From an uncultured Selenomonadales bacterium (GTDB taxonomy: Bacteria; Bacillota; Negativicutes; Selenomonadales; Selenomonadaceae), in NCBI GenBank assembly GCA_946408355.1, contig CAMJRX010000006.1:1-64000 (forward strand): 64,000 nucleotides of DNA, read 5' to 3'. A model generated the notes under the pieces. It searched no databases. It was not told where the DNA came from and worked only from the letters and a program-made list of their open reading frames with translations. Positions 53,913-63,017 of this stretch are shown piece by piece. The translations under genes and the position numbers were made by a program. Every line of letters begins with the position of its first letter. The stretch's first letter is position 1.

Positions 53913-54764
53913 ATGAAGACGTTGGGAATATTGGGACCGAAGGGCACGCACTCGGAGGAGGCGGCACTTTGGCTGAAAAAATTTTTACGGGAAGATTTTA
54001 AATTGGAAATCTGCGCGGACATTTTCGACGTATTGACGGCGGTTAAGGAACGGAGATTAGACGCGGGATTGGTGCCCATCGAAAATTCTTTGGAAGGCTC
54101 GATAAATATCACGCTCGACACGCTGGCAAGAAGTGATACTTTAACAATTTCTCGCGAACTCGTTTGGCAAGTTAAAAACTTTTTAATGACAAAACCGCTC
54201 GTCGACGTTCGGGACATTAGAAAAATTTTTTCGCACACGCAACCGCTTGCGCAATGTCGAAAGTTCTTGTATAAAAATTTCCCCAACACCGAAATTGTCG
54301 CGACGACTTCAACCGCCCGCGCCGCTGAACTTGTTGCTAATTCCGACGAAAATTTTGCCGCAATCTGCACTGAACGCGCCGGCAAGTTAAACGGACTGAC
54401 AATCGCCGCAAAAGATATTCAAGATAATCCGAACAATTCCACACGCTTTTTTGAAATAAAATATCGTCCACGTGACGCCGCTACGATTGAACATTTCGAC
54501 GGCGATAAAGTTTTAATTATCTGCCAAATTGACGGCTCCCGCGCAGGTTCTCTTTGCGATGTGTTGGCTGAATTCGCTAAACGCGGCGTGAACATGACAC
54601 GGATTGAATCTCGACCTGCACGAACGATTTTAGGCGCGTATATTTTTTTCTTCGACTTGGAAACCGACGCCGGCGACGAGGCACTCCGCGAATCAATCAA
54701 AGCCGTCTACGACAAAAGCATTTGGCTAAAAAATTTGGGCGTCTTTCCAGTTATACAGGCGTAA
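53913..54764 (+). CDS. pheA: Prephenate dehydratase
   Basis: A 283-residue enzyme converting prephenate to phenylpyruvate in phenylalanine synthesis. The catalytic domain starts LGILGPKGTHSEEAA and carries VPIENSLEGSI and the conserved Thr-Arg-Phe-like motif NSTRFFEI. The C-terminal ACT domain (GDKVLIICQIDGSRAGSL, RIESRP) should give feedback by phenylalanine. ATG at 53913, right after the exonuclease stop, with only a weak ribosome site. Confidence 0.94.
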   Translation: MKTLGILGPKGTHSEEAALWLKKFLREDFKLEICADIFDVLTAVKERRLDAGLVPIENSLEGSINITLDTLARSDTLTISRELVWQVKNFLMTKPLVDVRDIRKIFSHTQPLAQCRKFLYKNFPNTEIVATTSTARAAELVANSDENFAAICTERAGKLNGLTIAAKDIQDNPNNSTRFFEIKYRPRDAATIEHFDGDKVLIICQIDGSRAGSLCDVLAEFAKRGVNMTRIESRPARTILGAYIFFFDLETDAGDEALRESIKAVYDKSIWLKNLGVFPVIQA

Positions 54765-54798
54765 AAAAATCCCTCTCAATCGGGAGGGAATTTTTTTA
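54762..54798. terminator. Bidirectional terminator between pheA and the ABC gene
   Basis: TCCCTC (54770-54775) and GAGGGA (54784-54789) form the stem, with A-run before and T-run after, so it acts on both convergent transcripts. Confidence 0.85.
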
Positions 54799-55500
54799 TT
54801 TAGTCAGCTGGATAAAAATTTCTTCTAAAGATTTGCCCGCACAGAGTTTTTCTGTCGTGTCCAGCGCAACCAATTTTCCGCGATTTAAAATTGCCACGTG
54901 GTCGCATAAAAATTCAGCCTCCTCTATGTAATGCGTCGTCAACACGATTGTAATTCCCTGCGCCTTTAAATTTTTTATCAACGTCCAAATTTTATGGCGA
55001 ACTTGTGGGTCAAGTGCAACGGTCGGTTCGTCTAAGAATAAAATTTTCGGTCGATGAATCAATGCACGGATAATTAATAATCGTCGTTTCATGCCGCCCG
55101 ATAATTCGCGTACAAAAGATTTGCGAACTCTTTCCAACTCCACGAATTTTAAAAGCTCGTCAATGCGTTCGCGCCGTTCAAAATTTTTTAAGTGGTGAAG
55201 TCTTGCGTGCAGTTCCAAATTTTCCTCAACCGTTAAATCTTGGTCGAAGTTCAAATGTTGCGGCACTAATCCCAGCAAACTTTTAATAAAAATTTCGTTG
55301 CCGTGAATTGTTCGCCCCTCATAAAAAATTTCGCCCGCCGTTGGTTTTAATTGTAGCGTTAACATTTTAATCGTAGTGGTTTTGCCCGCGCCGTTTTTGC
55401 CCAAAAGTCCGAATACTTCGCCGCGTTCAATCGTGAAACTTATTCTGTCGACGGCTCGCACTTCCCCGAAAATTTTTTCTACGTTCACAAGCTCAAGCAC
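54796..55500 (-). CDS. ABC transporter ATP-binding protein (orphan)
   Basis: A 234-residue ATPase. Walker A LGKNGAGKTTTIKML, Q-loop GLVPQHLNF, signature LSGGMKRRLLIIRAL, Walker B ILFLDEPTVALD and the switch His in LTTHYIEE are all present. It resembles ABC-2-type drug or polysaccharide exporters. GTG start after GGAGGCGG. No permease gene lies on this strand nearby, so it must act with a partner encoded elsewhere. Confidence 0.88.
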   Translation of the reverse strand: MLELVNVEKIFGEVRAVDRISFTIERGEVFGLLGKNGAGKTTTIKMLTLQLKPTAGEIFYEGRTIHGNEIFIKSLLGLVPQHLNFDQDLTVEENLELHARLHHLKNFERRERIDELLKFVELERVRKSFVRELSGGMKRRLLIIRALIHRPKILFLDEPTVALDPQVRHKIWTLIKNLKAQGITIVLTTHYIEEAEFLCDHVAILNRGKLVALDTTEKLCAGKSLEEIFIQLTK

Positions 55501-55526
55501 ATTTGTCCGCCTCCGAAAATTTTGCA

Positions 55527-55555
55527 TTGCAAGGTTAATCTTTACGGTGTACAAT
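55527..55555 (+). promoter_or_regulatory. Promoter of the LysR gene
   Basis: TTGCAA (55527-55532), a 17-base spacer and TACAAT (55550-55555), about 57 bases before the ATG, in the divergent gap to the ABC gene. Confidence 0.65.
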
Positions 55556-55611
55556 ATAAATTAGAATTATATAAAAATTTTTGGGGTTATACAATAAAGG
55601 AAGTGGTTCAA

Positions 55612-56481
55612 ATGGAGCTAAGGCAACTTGAATATTTTCAGATGGCAAGCCGTTTGAAAAATATTACACGTGCCGCGCAGAGACTTCGAGTTTCACAACC
55701 AAATATCACCGTCGCGATAAAAAAATTGGAGACGGAATTAGACGTACAACTTTTCGACCGCAGTCAAAAACAGCTGACCTTGACGCCGGAAGGTAAAGTT
55801 TTTCTAAAGCGAATCGAAATCGCCTTGCGCAATATCGAAGACGCAATTTTAGAAGTTAACGACTACAAACAGTTGCAGAAGGGCACAATTAAAATCGGAA
55901 TCCCGCCGATGATGGGCGCTTATCTTTTTCCGAAAGTTTTTTCAGGCTTTAGACACCTACACCCGAATCTTGACGTTCTACTTTATGAGGAAGGCTCGCT
56001 GACTATTCGCGAAAAGTTGGAAAGCGACGAACTCGACTTTGGGATTATACTTGTCCCCGCATTAACGCCAAATCTCAACGTTTTAAGAATGAGCCGTAAT
56101 CAGTTAATGGTTTGCGTGGCGCAAGATAGTCCGCTCGCTAAAAAATCAAAGATTAAACCTGAAGATATTGCCGCCTCCGATTTAATCATGATGAAGGAAG
56201 GCTCTTATCTGCGCGAAGTCGTTCAAAACAAATTATCTGCACTGGAAATTTCGCCGCGAACTGTGCTTGAGTCGGGGCAAATCGTCACGATAAAAGGACT
56301 TGTTGCGCACAAAGTCGGAATAGCATTTTTGTTAGATTTTATTTGCTTGCATTCTACAGACATTAAATCAATCCCGTTTTACGAGCCGATATTCGTTGAC
56401 ATCGGTTTAGCGTGGAAAAAAGAAAAATACGTCTCTAAGGCGGCGCAGGCGTTCATAGATTTTTGTAAACAGCCGCTGTAA
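55612..56481 (+). CDS. LysR-type transcriptional regulator
   Basis: A 289-residue regulator. The N-terminal winged HTH is MELRQLEYFQMASRLKNITR through LRVSQPNITVAIKKLE. The effector domain (about 90-289) follows the family pattern. The ATG at 55612 comes after AAGGAAGTGG. It is divergent from the orphan ABC gene, which is its most likely target along with itself. The inducer is not known. Confidence 0.88.
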   Translation: MELRQLEYFQMASRLKNITRAAQRLRVSQPNITVAIKKLETELDVQLFDRSQKQLTLTPEGKVFLKRIEIALRNIEDAILEVNDYKQLQKGTIKIGIPPMMGAYLFPKVFSGFRHLHPNLDVLLYEEGSLTIREKLESDELDFGIILVPALTPNLNVLRMSRNQLMVCVAQDSPLAKKSKIKPEDIAASDLIMMKEGSYLREVVQNKLSALEISPRTVLESGQIVTIKGLVAHKVGIAFLLDFICLHSTDIKSIPFYEPIFVDIGLAWKKEKYVSKAAQAFIDFCKQPL

Positions 56482-56500
56482 AAAATATTTTTTGACCGAA

Positions 56501-56537
56501 AAGAGCCGCTCGATTAAAAGTCGGGCGGTTCTTTTTT
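56501..56537 (+). terminator. Terminator after the LysR gene
   Basis: GAGCCGCTCGA pairs with TCGGGCGGTTC (with G-U pairs), followed by TTTTTT. Confidence 0.85.
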
Positions 56538-56613
56538 GCAGGAAAAATTAACAGCTTGTCTAATTTATACAGTTACCTTTATCATAAAAATTTTAACAGG
56601 GGGTGCACAGTTT

Positions 56614-57285
56614 ATGGGCAAGTTGGTAGTTATCGAAGGTTCAGACGGTTCAGGCAAGGCAACGCAGACGAGAAAACTTTACGAACGTTTGCGCGATTTG
56701 GAAGGTAATGTAAGGCGCGTTAGCTTCCCCAACTATGAGTCCGAATCTTCCGCGTTGATTAAAATGTATCTGCGCGGGGATTTCGGAGGCGACGCGGAGG
56801 CTGTCAACCCCTATGCGGCGGCGGCTTTTTATGCCGTCGATAGATTTGCGGGTTTCGGCGAATGGAAAGATTTTTACGAGAGCGGCGGTTTAGTTTTGAG
56901 CGACCGTTATGTTGGCTCGAATATGGCGTATCAGGCGGCTAAGTTCAAAAAGAAAACCGATCGCACGAAATTTTTGGCGTGGCTGGACGATTTGGAATAT
57001 GAACGCTTTGGCTTGCCGCGCCCCGACATGACGATTTTTTTGGACATGCCGCCCGCAATTAGTGCCATTCTTCGCAGGGAACGCGGACGCGAGGATATTC
57101 ACGAAAGCGACGCCGAATACATGAGCAAAATTTACAACGTCTATAAGGAAATTGCCCAAAAGTTTGATTGGAAAGTTGTTTCGTGTGCCGATAAAAATTT
57201 CGCACGGAGCACAACTGATATTCACGAAAACATTTTGGCTCTCGTCGAGGAGCTGTTGATAAAAAAATTTGAGCCAGTCGATTAA
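56614..57285 (+). CDS. tmk: Thymidylate kinase
   Basis: A 223-residue nucleotide kinase phosphorylating dTMP. The P-loop reads EGSDGSGKATQ; DRYVGSNMAYQAAK matches the substrate-binding DR motif, and RRERGREDIHE the lid. The ATG at 56614 follows GGGGGTG. Its length is slightly above the usual 205-215. It belongs to the branch common in Firmicutes with 'SDGSGK' in the P-loop. Confidence 0.92.
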   Translation: MGKLVVIEGSDGSGKATQTRKLYERLRDLEGNVRRVSFPNYESESSALIKMYLRGDFGGDAEAVNPYAAAAFYAVDRFAGFGEWKDFYESGGLVLSDRYVGSNMAYQAAKFKKKTDRTKFLAWLDDLEYERFGLPRPDMTIFLDMPPAISAILRRERGREDIHESDAEYMSKIYNVYKEIAQKFDWKVVSCADKNFARSTTDIHENILALVEELLIKKFEPVD

Positions 57286-57320
57286 TTTTAAGCCGCCTCA
57301 TTTTTTGGGAGGTGTTAGTC

Positions 57321-58028
57321 ATGAAAATTTTTAGTTTAACAGTGTTAATGGTGTTGATGATATGCTCAACGACCTTTGCACAGGAAATCCCGCCGCCAAT
57401 AATATCAGTAAGCGGCGAGGGAATTGTAGAGGCGCAACCCGACCGAGCAACAATTTCCGTCGGCGTCGTCACACGAGAAAAAAATCCGTCCGCTGTTCAA
57501 TCCGCCAATGCAAAAGCGGCAACGTCGGTAATCAATTCGATAATCGCGCTGGGAATTGAGCGCAAAAATATTTCGACAGGCAATTACAACTTCAATCCGG
57601 TTTATCGGCACACTGACAACGGCAAAAGGATATTAGAAGGCTACGAGGCGACAAATTCCGTTACGATTATTGTTGACGATTTAAATCTTGTCGGGAAAAT
57701 TATTGACACGGCGTTAAGTCACGGAGCAAATCGCGTTGACAGCTTGAATTTTGGTTTGCGCAACAAGACAGCTTATCAGGACGAAGCTTTAAGGCTTGCC
57801 GTTCTTGACGCAAAACATAAGGCAGAAATTGCCGCCTCTGCTTTAGGGAAAATTATTTTAGGCGTCCGTAACGTGTCGATTCAGCGAAATTCGATTGAAA
57901 CGCCGCGTAATTATAAAATGGCACGTTCAATGGCAATGGAAGATGCCGCCGGAGCAGAAACGCCGATTGAGAGCGGAACTTTGACTTGCGCGGCGAGCGT
58001 TCACGTTGAATTTGAGATTAGCCGTTAA
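57321..58028 (+). CDS. SIMPL-domain (DUF541) secreted protein
   Basis: A 235-residue protein with a signal peptide (1-22) and a SIMPL domain (ISVSGEGIVEAQPDRATISV; INSIIALGIERKNISTGNYN). Related proteins such as E. coli YggE are linked to oxidative-stress tolerance, but the mechanism is unknown. The ATG at 57321 follows GGGAGGTG. It is downstream of tmk. Confidence 0.85.
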   Translation: MKIFSLTVLMVLMICSTTFAQEIPPPIISVSGEGIVEAQPDRATISVGVVTREKNPSAVQSANAKAATSVINSIIALGIERKNISTGNYNFNPVYRHTDNGKRILEGYEATNSVTIIVDDLNLVGKIIDTALSHGANRVDSLNFGLRNKTAYQDEALRLAVLDAKHKAEIAASALGKIILGVRNVSIQRNSIETPRNYKMARSMAMEDAAGAETPIESGTLTCAASVHVEFEISR

Positions 58029-58033
58029 GCTTT

Positions 58034-58660
58034 TTAATACAAAATCAAACTCAATGCGATTATCGTTAAGACTACCGCCTCGACGAAGTTTAAAGTTTGT
58101 CCGATATTTTTCTTGCGCAAAAGTAAATTTCTCACACGTCCAGCGAACATTGCAATTACCGAAAAAATTATCAAAGCCTGCGCGGCGAACACGACGCCTA
58201 AAAATAAAATCGTCAAGCTTGCGCCCGAACTCGACAAATTGACAAATTGCGGCAAGAACGCCAGAAAGAATAATAAAACTTTTGGATTGAGGACGTTCAT
58301 CAAGACGCCGCGTTTATAAAGTGCCGTCGAAGAAAATTTTCTGCCTTCTCGCGATAATGAGAGGCGTTTTTTTGTCCGCGCAGATTTGAATGCTCCGAAC
58401 GCCAAAAATAATAGATAAGCTACGCCGAAAATTTTCAGCAAAAGCATTGCCGTCGCCGAAGATTTTATAAACGCCGCTACGCCGACCATTACAAGCGTCG
58501 TGTGAAAAACTATGCCGCTAACTAAACCGCACGCCAAAATTATTCCCGCTTTTGCGCCGTCGGATAAACTTTTAGTTAGCAAATATAAAATGTCTGGTCC
58601 CGGCGCAAGCGTCAACAATATCGACGCCGTTAAAAAATATAAAAACGTTTGACTTTCCAA
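58034..58660 (-). CDS. LysE family amino-acid exporter
   Basis: A 208-residue membrane protein with about six helices. The signature LTLAPGPDILYLLTKSLSDG of LysE/RhtB proteins is near the N-terminus, and LNPKVLLFFLAFLPQF follows in the middle. The TTG ending at 58660 follows AGAGGTGG. Export of an amino acid or homoserine-like compound is expected; the substrate is not known. It converges with the SIMPL gene. Confidence 0.87.
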   Translation of the reverse strand: MESQTFLYFLTASILLTLAPGPDILYLLTKSLSDGAKAGIILACGLVSGIVFHTTLVMVGVAAFIKSSATAMLLLKIFGVAYLLFLAFGAFKSARTKKRLSLSREGRKFSSTALYKRGVLMNVLNPKVLLFFLAFLPQFVNLSSSGASLTILFLGVVFAAQALIIFSVIAMFAGRVRNLLLRKKNIGQTLNFVEAVVLTIIALSLILY

Positions 58661-58720
58661 TTTAAACCACCTCTGGAAAGATTGTATCATGTTTGAAAAA
58701 TTTTTGCGCGATTCTTTCCT

Positions 58721-58749
58721 TGACAAGCACAGCACGGGCAGTTAGACTA
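58721..58749 (+). promoter_or_regulatory. Probable promoter of the glycosyltransferase gene
   Basis: TTGACA (58721-58726) is followed about 17 bases later by TAGACT. It lies about 30 bases before the ATG. Only the -35 is a strong match. Confidence 0.5.
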
Positions 58750-58779
58750 GCCAAAAAACTTTTGAAATTAGGTCTGATA

Positions 58780-60033
58780 ATGTTTAATTACCCGCTCGAT
58801 ATAATTATGGTTCCGATTCAAGCCTTGCTGTTCGTGTTTACGTTTTATCTTTGCGTTATTGGTTTTGCTGGCATGTGGCGACGCAAGGAAGTCAAGGTTA
58901 AAACTCCGCAAAAAAAATTCGCCGTGATTGTTGCCGCTCACAACGAAAGCGCAGTTATTGAACCGCTGATTAAAAATTTAAAGTCGCTCGACTACCCCGA
59001 CGAACTTTATGACATTTACGTTATCGCGGACAACTGTACTGATAATACCGCCGAAATTGCCGCGAATGCCGGCGCGATTGTCTGCAAGCGCATTGACGAA
59101 ACTAAAAAATCCAAAGGCTTTGCTATGGAGTGGATGTTCGCAAAACTTTTTGACATGGAACAAAGCGGCAAGGTTTATGACGCCGTAACTGTCTTTGACG
59201 CTGATAATCTCGTCCACCCGAATTTTTTAATGGAAATGAATAATCGTCTTTGCAAGGGCGATAAAATTATTCAAGGTTTCCTCGACGCCAAAAATCCTTA
59301 CGACACGTGGGTTTCCGGAACTTTTGCAATCGCTTTCTGGGTTATAGATTACGTGTCTCACCTTGCCAAAACTAATTTAGGATTATCGGCGGTTTTGGGC
59401 GGTACGGGCATGTGTATTACTATCGACGTGCTAAAAAAATACGGCTGGCGCGCAACTTGTTTAACGGAAGATATGGAATTTACTATGAAGTCGCTTGCTG
59501 AAGGTTTGAAGACGACTTGGGCACACGACGCGATTGTTTACGACGAAAAACCGCTGACATTTGCGCAATCGTGGACGCAAAGAAAACGTTGGGCGCAGGG
59601 GCAATTCGACGTTGCACACCGCTTTATTCCCAAAATGCTCCGCGAAGGTTGGAGGCGCAAAGATATTCGCATGTGGGACGGTTGCCTTTACCTTCTGCAA
59701 CCGCATTTTTTAATGTTATCGTCGTTTTTCTTTCTGATGAGTTATATTCAACTTTTCGTCGGAACGCTTTACACAAATATTTATTCCGTCCTGCCGTCGC
59801 AAATTCTAATGGTGATAATGATTGCGCAATACGTCCTGCCGATGATTATCCTAATCAAAGTCCGCGCCAAATTAAAATCGTGGTGGTATCTGCTCTTTTA
59901 CCCGCTATTTATTTATTCGTGGATACCGATAATTTTCTTAGGGTTCATACACCGAAACGAACACGAATGGGCGCACACCAAACATACGCGCTCCATGAGC
60001 TACGACGATTTTGTCAAGAAACGAACTTACTAA
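58780..60033 (+). CDS. Membrane glycosyltransferase family 2
   Basis: A 417-residue processive-type glycosyltransferase. It has an N-terminal helix, a GT-A domain (VIVAAHNESAVIEPLI; FDADNLVHPNF; LTEDMEF), the Q-x-x-R-W-type motif WTQRKRWAQGQ, and four C-terminal helices. This architecture fits enzymes making a polysaccharide such as poly-N-acetylglucosamine or a glucan. The ATG at 58780 has only a weak ribosome site. The next genes include galE, which could supply sugar nucleotides. Confidence 0.88.
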   Translation: MFNYPLDIIMVPIQALLFVFTFYLCVIGFAGMWRRKEVKVKTPQKKFAVIVAAHNESAVIEPLIKNLKSLDYPDELYDIYVIADNCTDNTAEIAANAGAIVCKRIDETKKSKGFAMEWMFAKLFDMEQSGKVYDAVTVFDADNLVHPNFLMEMNNRLCKGDKIIQGFLDAKNPYDTWVSGTFAIAFWVIDYVSHLAKTNLGLSAVLGGTGMCITIDVLKKYGWRATCLTEDMEFTMKSLAEGLKTTWAHDAIVYDEKPLTFAQSWTQRKRWAQGQFDVAHRFIPKMLREGWRRKDIRMWDGCLYLLQPHFLMLSSFFFLMSYIQLFVGTLYTNIYSVLPSQILMVIMIAQYVLPMIILIKVRAKLKSWWYLLFYPLFIYSWIPIIFLGFIHRNEHEWAHTKHTRSMSYDDFVKKRTY

Positions 60034-60827
60034 ATAATTCCCTGCTTAACAAGATAAGTATGAATGCCGCTGTCTTCGTTCGAGTCTGTAATGTTGGCGG
60101 CTAATTTTTTTACGGCGTCGGGAGCATTCGCCATAACAACGCTTTGCGGAATAAGTTTAAGCATTTCAATATCGTTGTAATTATCGCCGAACGCAATCGC
60201 CTCGTCGACAGTAAAACCATAATGCTTGAGCAAAACTTTAATGCCCGTTGCCTTTGAAACGCTCTTGTCCATAATTTCCAAAAGATACGGCGCACTGCGA
60301 ACGACATTTAGCGCGGGAAATTTTTTGCCAAGTTCGCGCTCCATTTCCTCGCAAGTCGGCGGCTCGCAGATTACCATAATTTTGTTCGGGAAAATATTTT
60401 CGCTCAAAAGTTTATTGAAATTTGCAACTTCAGCCGTCGCGCCGGTTATATCCATTTCAAACTGGACACGCTTATCAATCGCTTCGACGAACCAGCGACG
60501 CCCCGTATAAAAATTTATCGTAATATCATTCCAACGACTCATTGCTGCCAAAACGCCTTGCGCGTCGCTAGCGGCAATTTTTTTGTCGAAAATAATTTCT
60601 TCGTCTTCAGTCAAGACAAATCCGCCGCCATAACTGATAACGGGCGTGTGCGCCATGCCGATTGCGTCGGTTATCGGATAAATCGCTTCGGGCATTCGCG
60701 CAGAAACAAATACAAATTTCAAACCTTTAGCGACGACGGCTTTAAGTGCTTTGGCGTGCAAGTCCGTAAAATTTTTGTCGTCCTTAAGAAAGGTGCCGTC
60801 AATGTCGGAGAGAATTATTTTAATCAT
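60030..60827 (-). CDS. Cof-type HAD family phosphatase
   Basis: A 265-residue hydrolase with HAD motifs LSDIDGTFLKDD (nucleophile Asp), FVSARMPE (motif II) and IAFGDNYNDIEML (motif IV), and a cap domain of type IIB. Likely acts on sugar phosphates or nucleotides. It converges with the glycosyltransferase gene, with a four-base overlap at the 3' ends. Confidence 0.88.
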   Translation of the reverse strand: MIKIILSDIDGTFLKDDKNFTDLHAKALKAVVAKGLKFVFVSARMPEAIYPITDAIGMAHTPVISYGGGFVLTEDEEIIFDKKIAASDAQGVLAAMSRWNDITINFYTGRRWFVEAIDKRVQFEMDITGATAEVANFNKLLSENIFPNKIMVICEPPTCEEMERELGKKFPALNVVRSAPYLLEIMDKSVSKATGIKVLLKHYGFTVDEAIAFGDNYNDIEMLKLIPQSVVMANAPDAVKKLAANITDSNEDSGIHTYLVKQGII

Positions 60828-60844
60828 GCTTCAATTCCTCATTC

Positions 60845-61831
60845 CTAATTAGCATAGCCGTTCGGGTGGGATTTATGCCAATTCCACGCCGTAGCGATAA
60901 TTTTTTCCACGTCATCGAAACGAGGCGTCCACTGCAAAATTTTCCGTGCCTTTTCGCCCGACGCAATCAATCTTGCTGGGTCACCCGGTCGACGCGCTCC
61001 AAGCTCTTTTTTTATTTTTAAGCCCGTAACTTTTTCTGCCGCATCGATAATTTCCTTAACCGAAAAGCCGCGTCCCGTTCCCAAGTTGAAAAAATTTGAT
61101 TCGCCGCCGCCGCGCAGATAATTTAACGCGCAAATGTGAGCGTTCGCCAAATCGAGGACGTGAATATAATCGCGAATACAAGTGCCGTCGGGCGTCGGAT
61201 AATCGTTGCCAAAAATCGTAATATGGTCGCGCTTACCGAGCGGAACTTGCAAAATCAACGGAATCAAATGACTTTCGGGGTGATGATCTTCGCCGATTGA
61301 GCCGTTCAAACTCGCGCCGCTCGCATTAAAATATCTCAAGCTGACATAACGGACGCCTTGCGCCGCGCTGACACGCCGAATCATCATTTCCATTATCAAT
61401 TTGGAGTCGCCATAAGGATTAACGGGAAAAGTTGCGTCGCCCTCGTCAATCGGAATTTTTTCAGGCTCGCCATAAACCGCCGCGCTTGAGCTGAAAATAA
61501 TTTTGTCAACGCCGCATTCTGTCATTGCCTCCAACAAAATCTGCATGCCGTAAACGTTGTTATTAAAATATTTCAGCGGAAGTTTGACGCTCTCGCCCGC
61601 CTCAATAAACGCCGCGAAGTGAAAGACCGCCTCAACTTTATTTTCCGTAAAAATTTTTTTCAACGCGGCTTTGTCTCTGATGTCGCACTCATAAAATTTC
61701 ACGGCGGGAATTGCCTCGCGATGTCCCGTGCTCAAGTTGTCGGCGATAATTACTTCCTCACCCGCCGCTAAAAGTTCCCTTACCGTGTGCGAACCGATAT
61801 AGCCCGCGCCGCCGCAAACTAAAACTGCCAT
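60845..61831 (-). CDS. galE: UDP-glucose 4-epimerase GalE
   Basis: A 328-residue NAD-dependent epimerase. The Rossmann motif GGAGYIGSHTV, catalytic SSAAVYG and YGDSKLIMEM (YxxxK), and YFNASGA are present. It interconverts UDP-glucose and UDP-galactose for surface polysaccharide. It precedes the HAD gene on the same strand by a short gap. Confidence 0.95.
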   Translation of the reverse strand: MAVLVCGGAGYIGSHTVRELLAAGEEVIIADNLSTGHREAIPAVKFYECDIRDKAALKKIFTENKVEAVFHFAAFIEAGESVKLPLKYFNNNVYGMQILLEAMTECGVDKIIFSSSAAVYGEPEKIPIDEGDATFPVNPYGDSKLIMEMMIRRVSAAQGVRYVSLRYFNASGASLNGSIGEDHHPESHLIPLILQVPLGKRDHITIFGNDYPTPDGTCIRDYIHVLDLANAHICALNYLRGGGESNFFNLGTGRGFSVKEIIDAAEKVTGLKIKKELGARRPGDPARLIASGEKARKILQWTPRFDDVEKIIATAWNWHKSHPNGYAN

Positions 61832-61893
61832 TCAAATTCTCCTCTCAAAATTTTTAGTAAGTTTATCATGATTGGGCACTTTTTAAAAGTAGG

Positions 61894-61921
61894 TTGCAAA
61901 GTGTAAAAAGTATGATAAAAT
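61894..61921 (+). promoter_or_regulatory. Promoter of the mreBC operon
   Basis: TTGCAA (61894-61899), a 16-base spacer and TAAAAT (61916-61921), about 55 bases before the mreB ATG. Confidence 0.65.
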
Positions 61922-61976
61922 GTTTTCGCTTAGCGCAGGCAAAAATTTTTACCAAAAGAAGGGAGCAATCTTTCAG

Positions 61977-63017
61977 ATGTGGGGTTTTTTTGGAGGCTTA
62001 TCGCACGACATGGGAATTGACCTAGGAACGGCAAATACTCTCGTGCACGTCAAAGGTCGTGGGATTGTCCTGCGTGAACCTTCGGTCGTAGCGATAAAAA
62101 GTGATACGGGCGATGTGCTTGCGGTCGGCGAAGAAGCCAAAAATATGATAGGACGCACGCCAGGAAATATAATTGCGATTCGCCCGCTTAAAGACGGCGT
62201 CATTGCCGATTTCGACGTTACTCAAGCAATGCTTAGATATTTTATTCGTAAGGCAATGAATTCTAAATCGTTCGTGCGCCCGCGAGTTGTCGTCGGCGTT
62301 CCAAGTGGCGTCACAGAAGTTGAGAAACGTGCAGTTATTGACGCGGCAACGCAAGCCGGAGCGCGAGAGGCTTATCTTATCGAGGAGCCAATGGCGGCGG
62401 CAATCGGCGCAGGACTTCCCGTCGAGGAGGCAACCGGTAACATGGTTGTCGACATAGGCGGCGGCACTACGGAAATTGCTGTAATATCTTTGGGCGGAAT
62501 TGTCGTTAGCAAATCAATTCGCGTCGGCGGCGATGAAATGGATTCGTCGATTATTCAATATATTCGCCGCATGTACAACTTGATGATTGGCGAGCGCACC
62601 GCAGAGGAAATTAAAATTAAAATTGGCACCGCGATTATCACGCCCGATAAAGATAAAGCAATGACGATTCGCGGGCGCGACTTACTTAGCGGCTTGCCAA
62701 AAACCGTCGAAGTTAAATCAAGCGAAATTCGCGAGGCATTAAGCGACCCGATATTTAAAATCGTTGACGCGGTTAAAGGCACGCTTGAGAGGACTCCGCC
62801 CGAATTGGCAGCAGACGTAATGGATCACGGAATCATGATGACGGGCGGCGGCGCATTGCTTGCCAACCTCGACAAATTAATTTCAAAGGAAACGGGAATG
62901 CCGGTAATAATCGCCGATGACGCGTTGAGCTGTGTAGGCGAGGGCACGGGCAAATCCCTTGAGAATATGAACTTGCTTAAACGGGTCGTCATGACGTCTA
63001 AAAAATTGAGACAATGA
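61977..63017 (+). CDS. mreB: Rod-shape protein MreB
   Basis: A 346-residue actin-like protein that organises lateral wall synthesis. The start is the ATG at 61977, 11 bases after GGGAG; the upstream extension is not family-like. Phosphate-binding motifs [27 protein letters not shown] and [15 protein letters not shown] are intact. The N-terminus MWGFFGGLS forms the short hydrophobic membrane-binding segment. The stop overlaps the mreC start by four bases. Confidence 0.95.
   Translation: MWGFFGGLSHDMGIDLGTANTLVHVKGRGIVLREPSVVAIKSDTGDVLAVGEEAKNMIGRTPGNIIAIRPLKDGVIADFDVTQAMLRYFIRKAMNSKSFVRPRVVVGVPSGVTEVEKRAVIDAATQAGAREAYLIEEPMAAAIGAGLPVEEATGNMVVDIGGGTTEIAVISLGGIVVSKSIRVGGDEMDSSIIQYIRRMYNLMIGERTAEEIKIKIGTAIITPDKDKAMTIRGRDLLSGLPKTVEVKSSEIREALSDPIFKIVDAVKGTLERTPPELAADVMDHGIMMTGGGALLANLDKLISKETGMPVIIADDALSCVGEGTGKSLENMNLLKRVVMTSKKLRQ

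Larger units (their letters stand above)
3221..61117. repeat. Over-represented octamer CCGCGCAG/CTGCGCGG (31 copies)
   Basis: I count 31 copies of CCGCGCAG or its complement, about one per 2 kb, 18 and 13 on the two strands, nearly all within coding sequence. Base composition predicts about one. A G precedes 19 of them (GCCGCGCAG) and AT follows 12 (CCGCGCAGAT). Near-neighbours such as CTGCGCGA or TTGCGCGG are seen only a few times each. Role unknown: DNA-uptake word, methylation-linked word or HIP1-like repeat. Confidence 0.65.
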
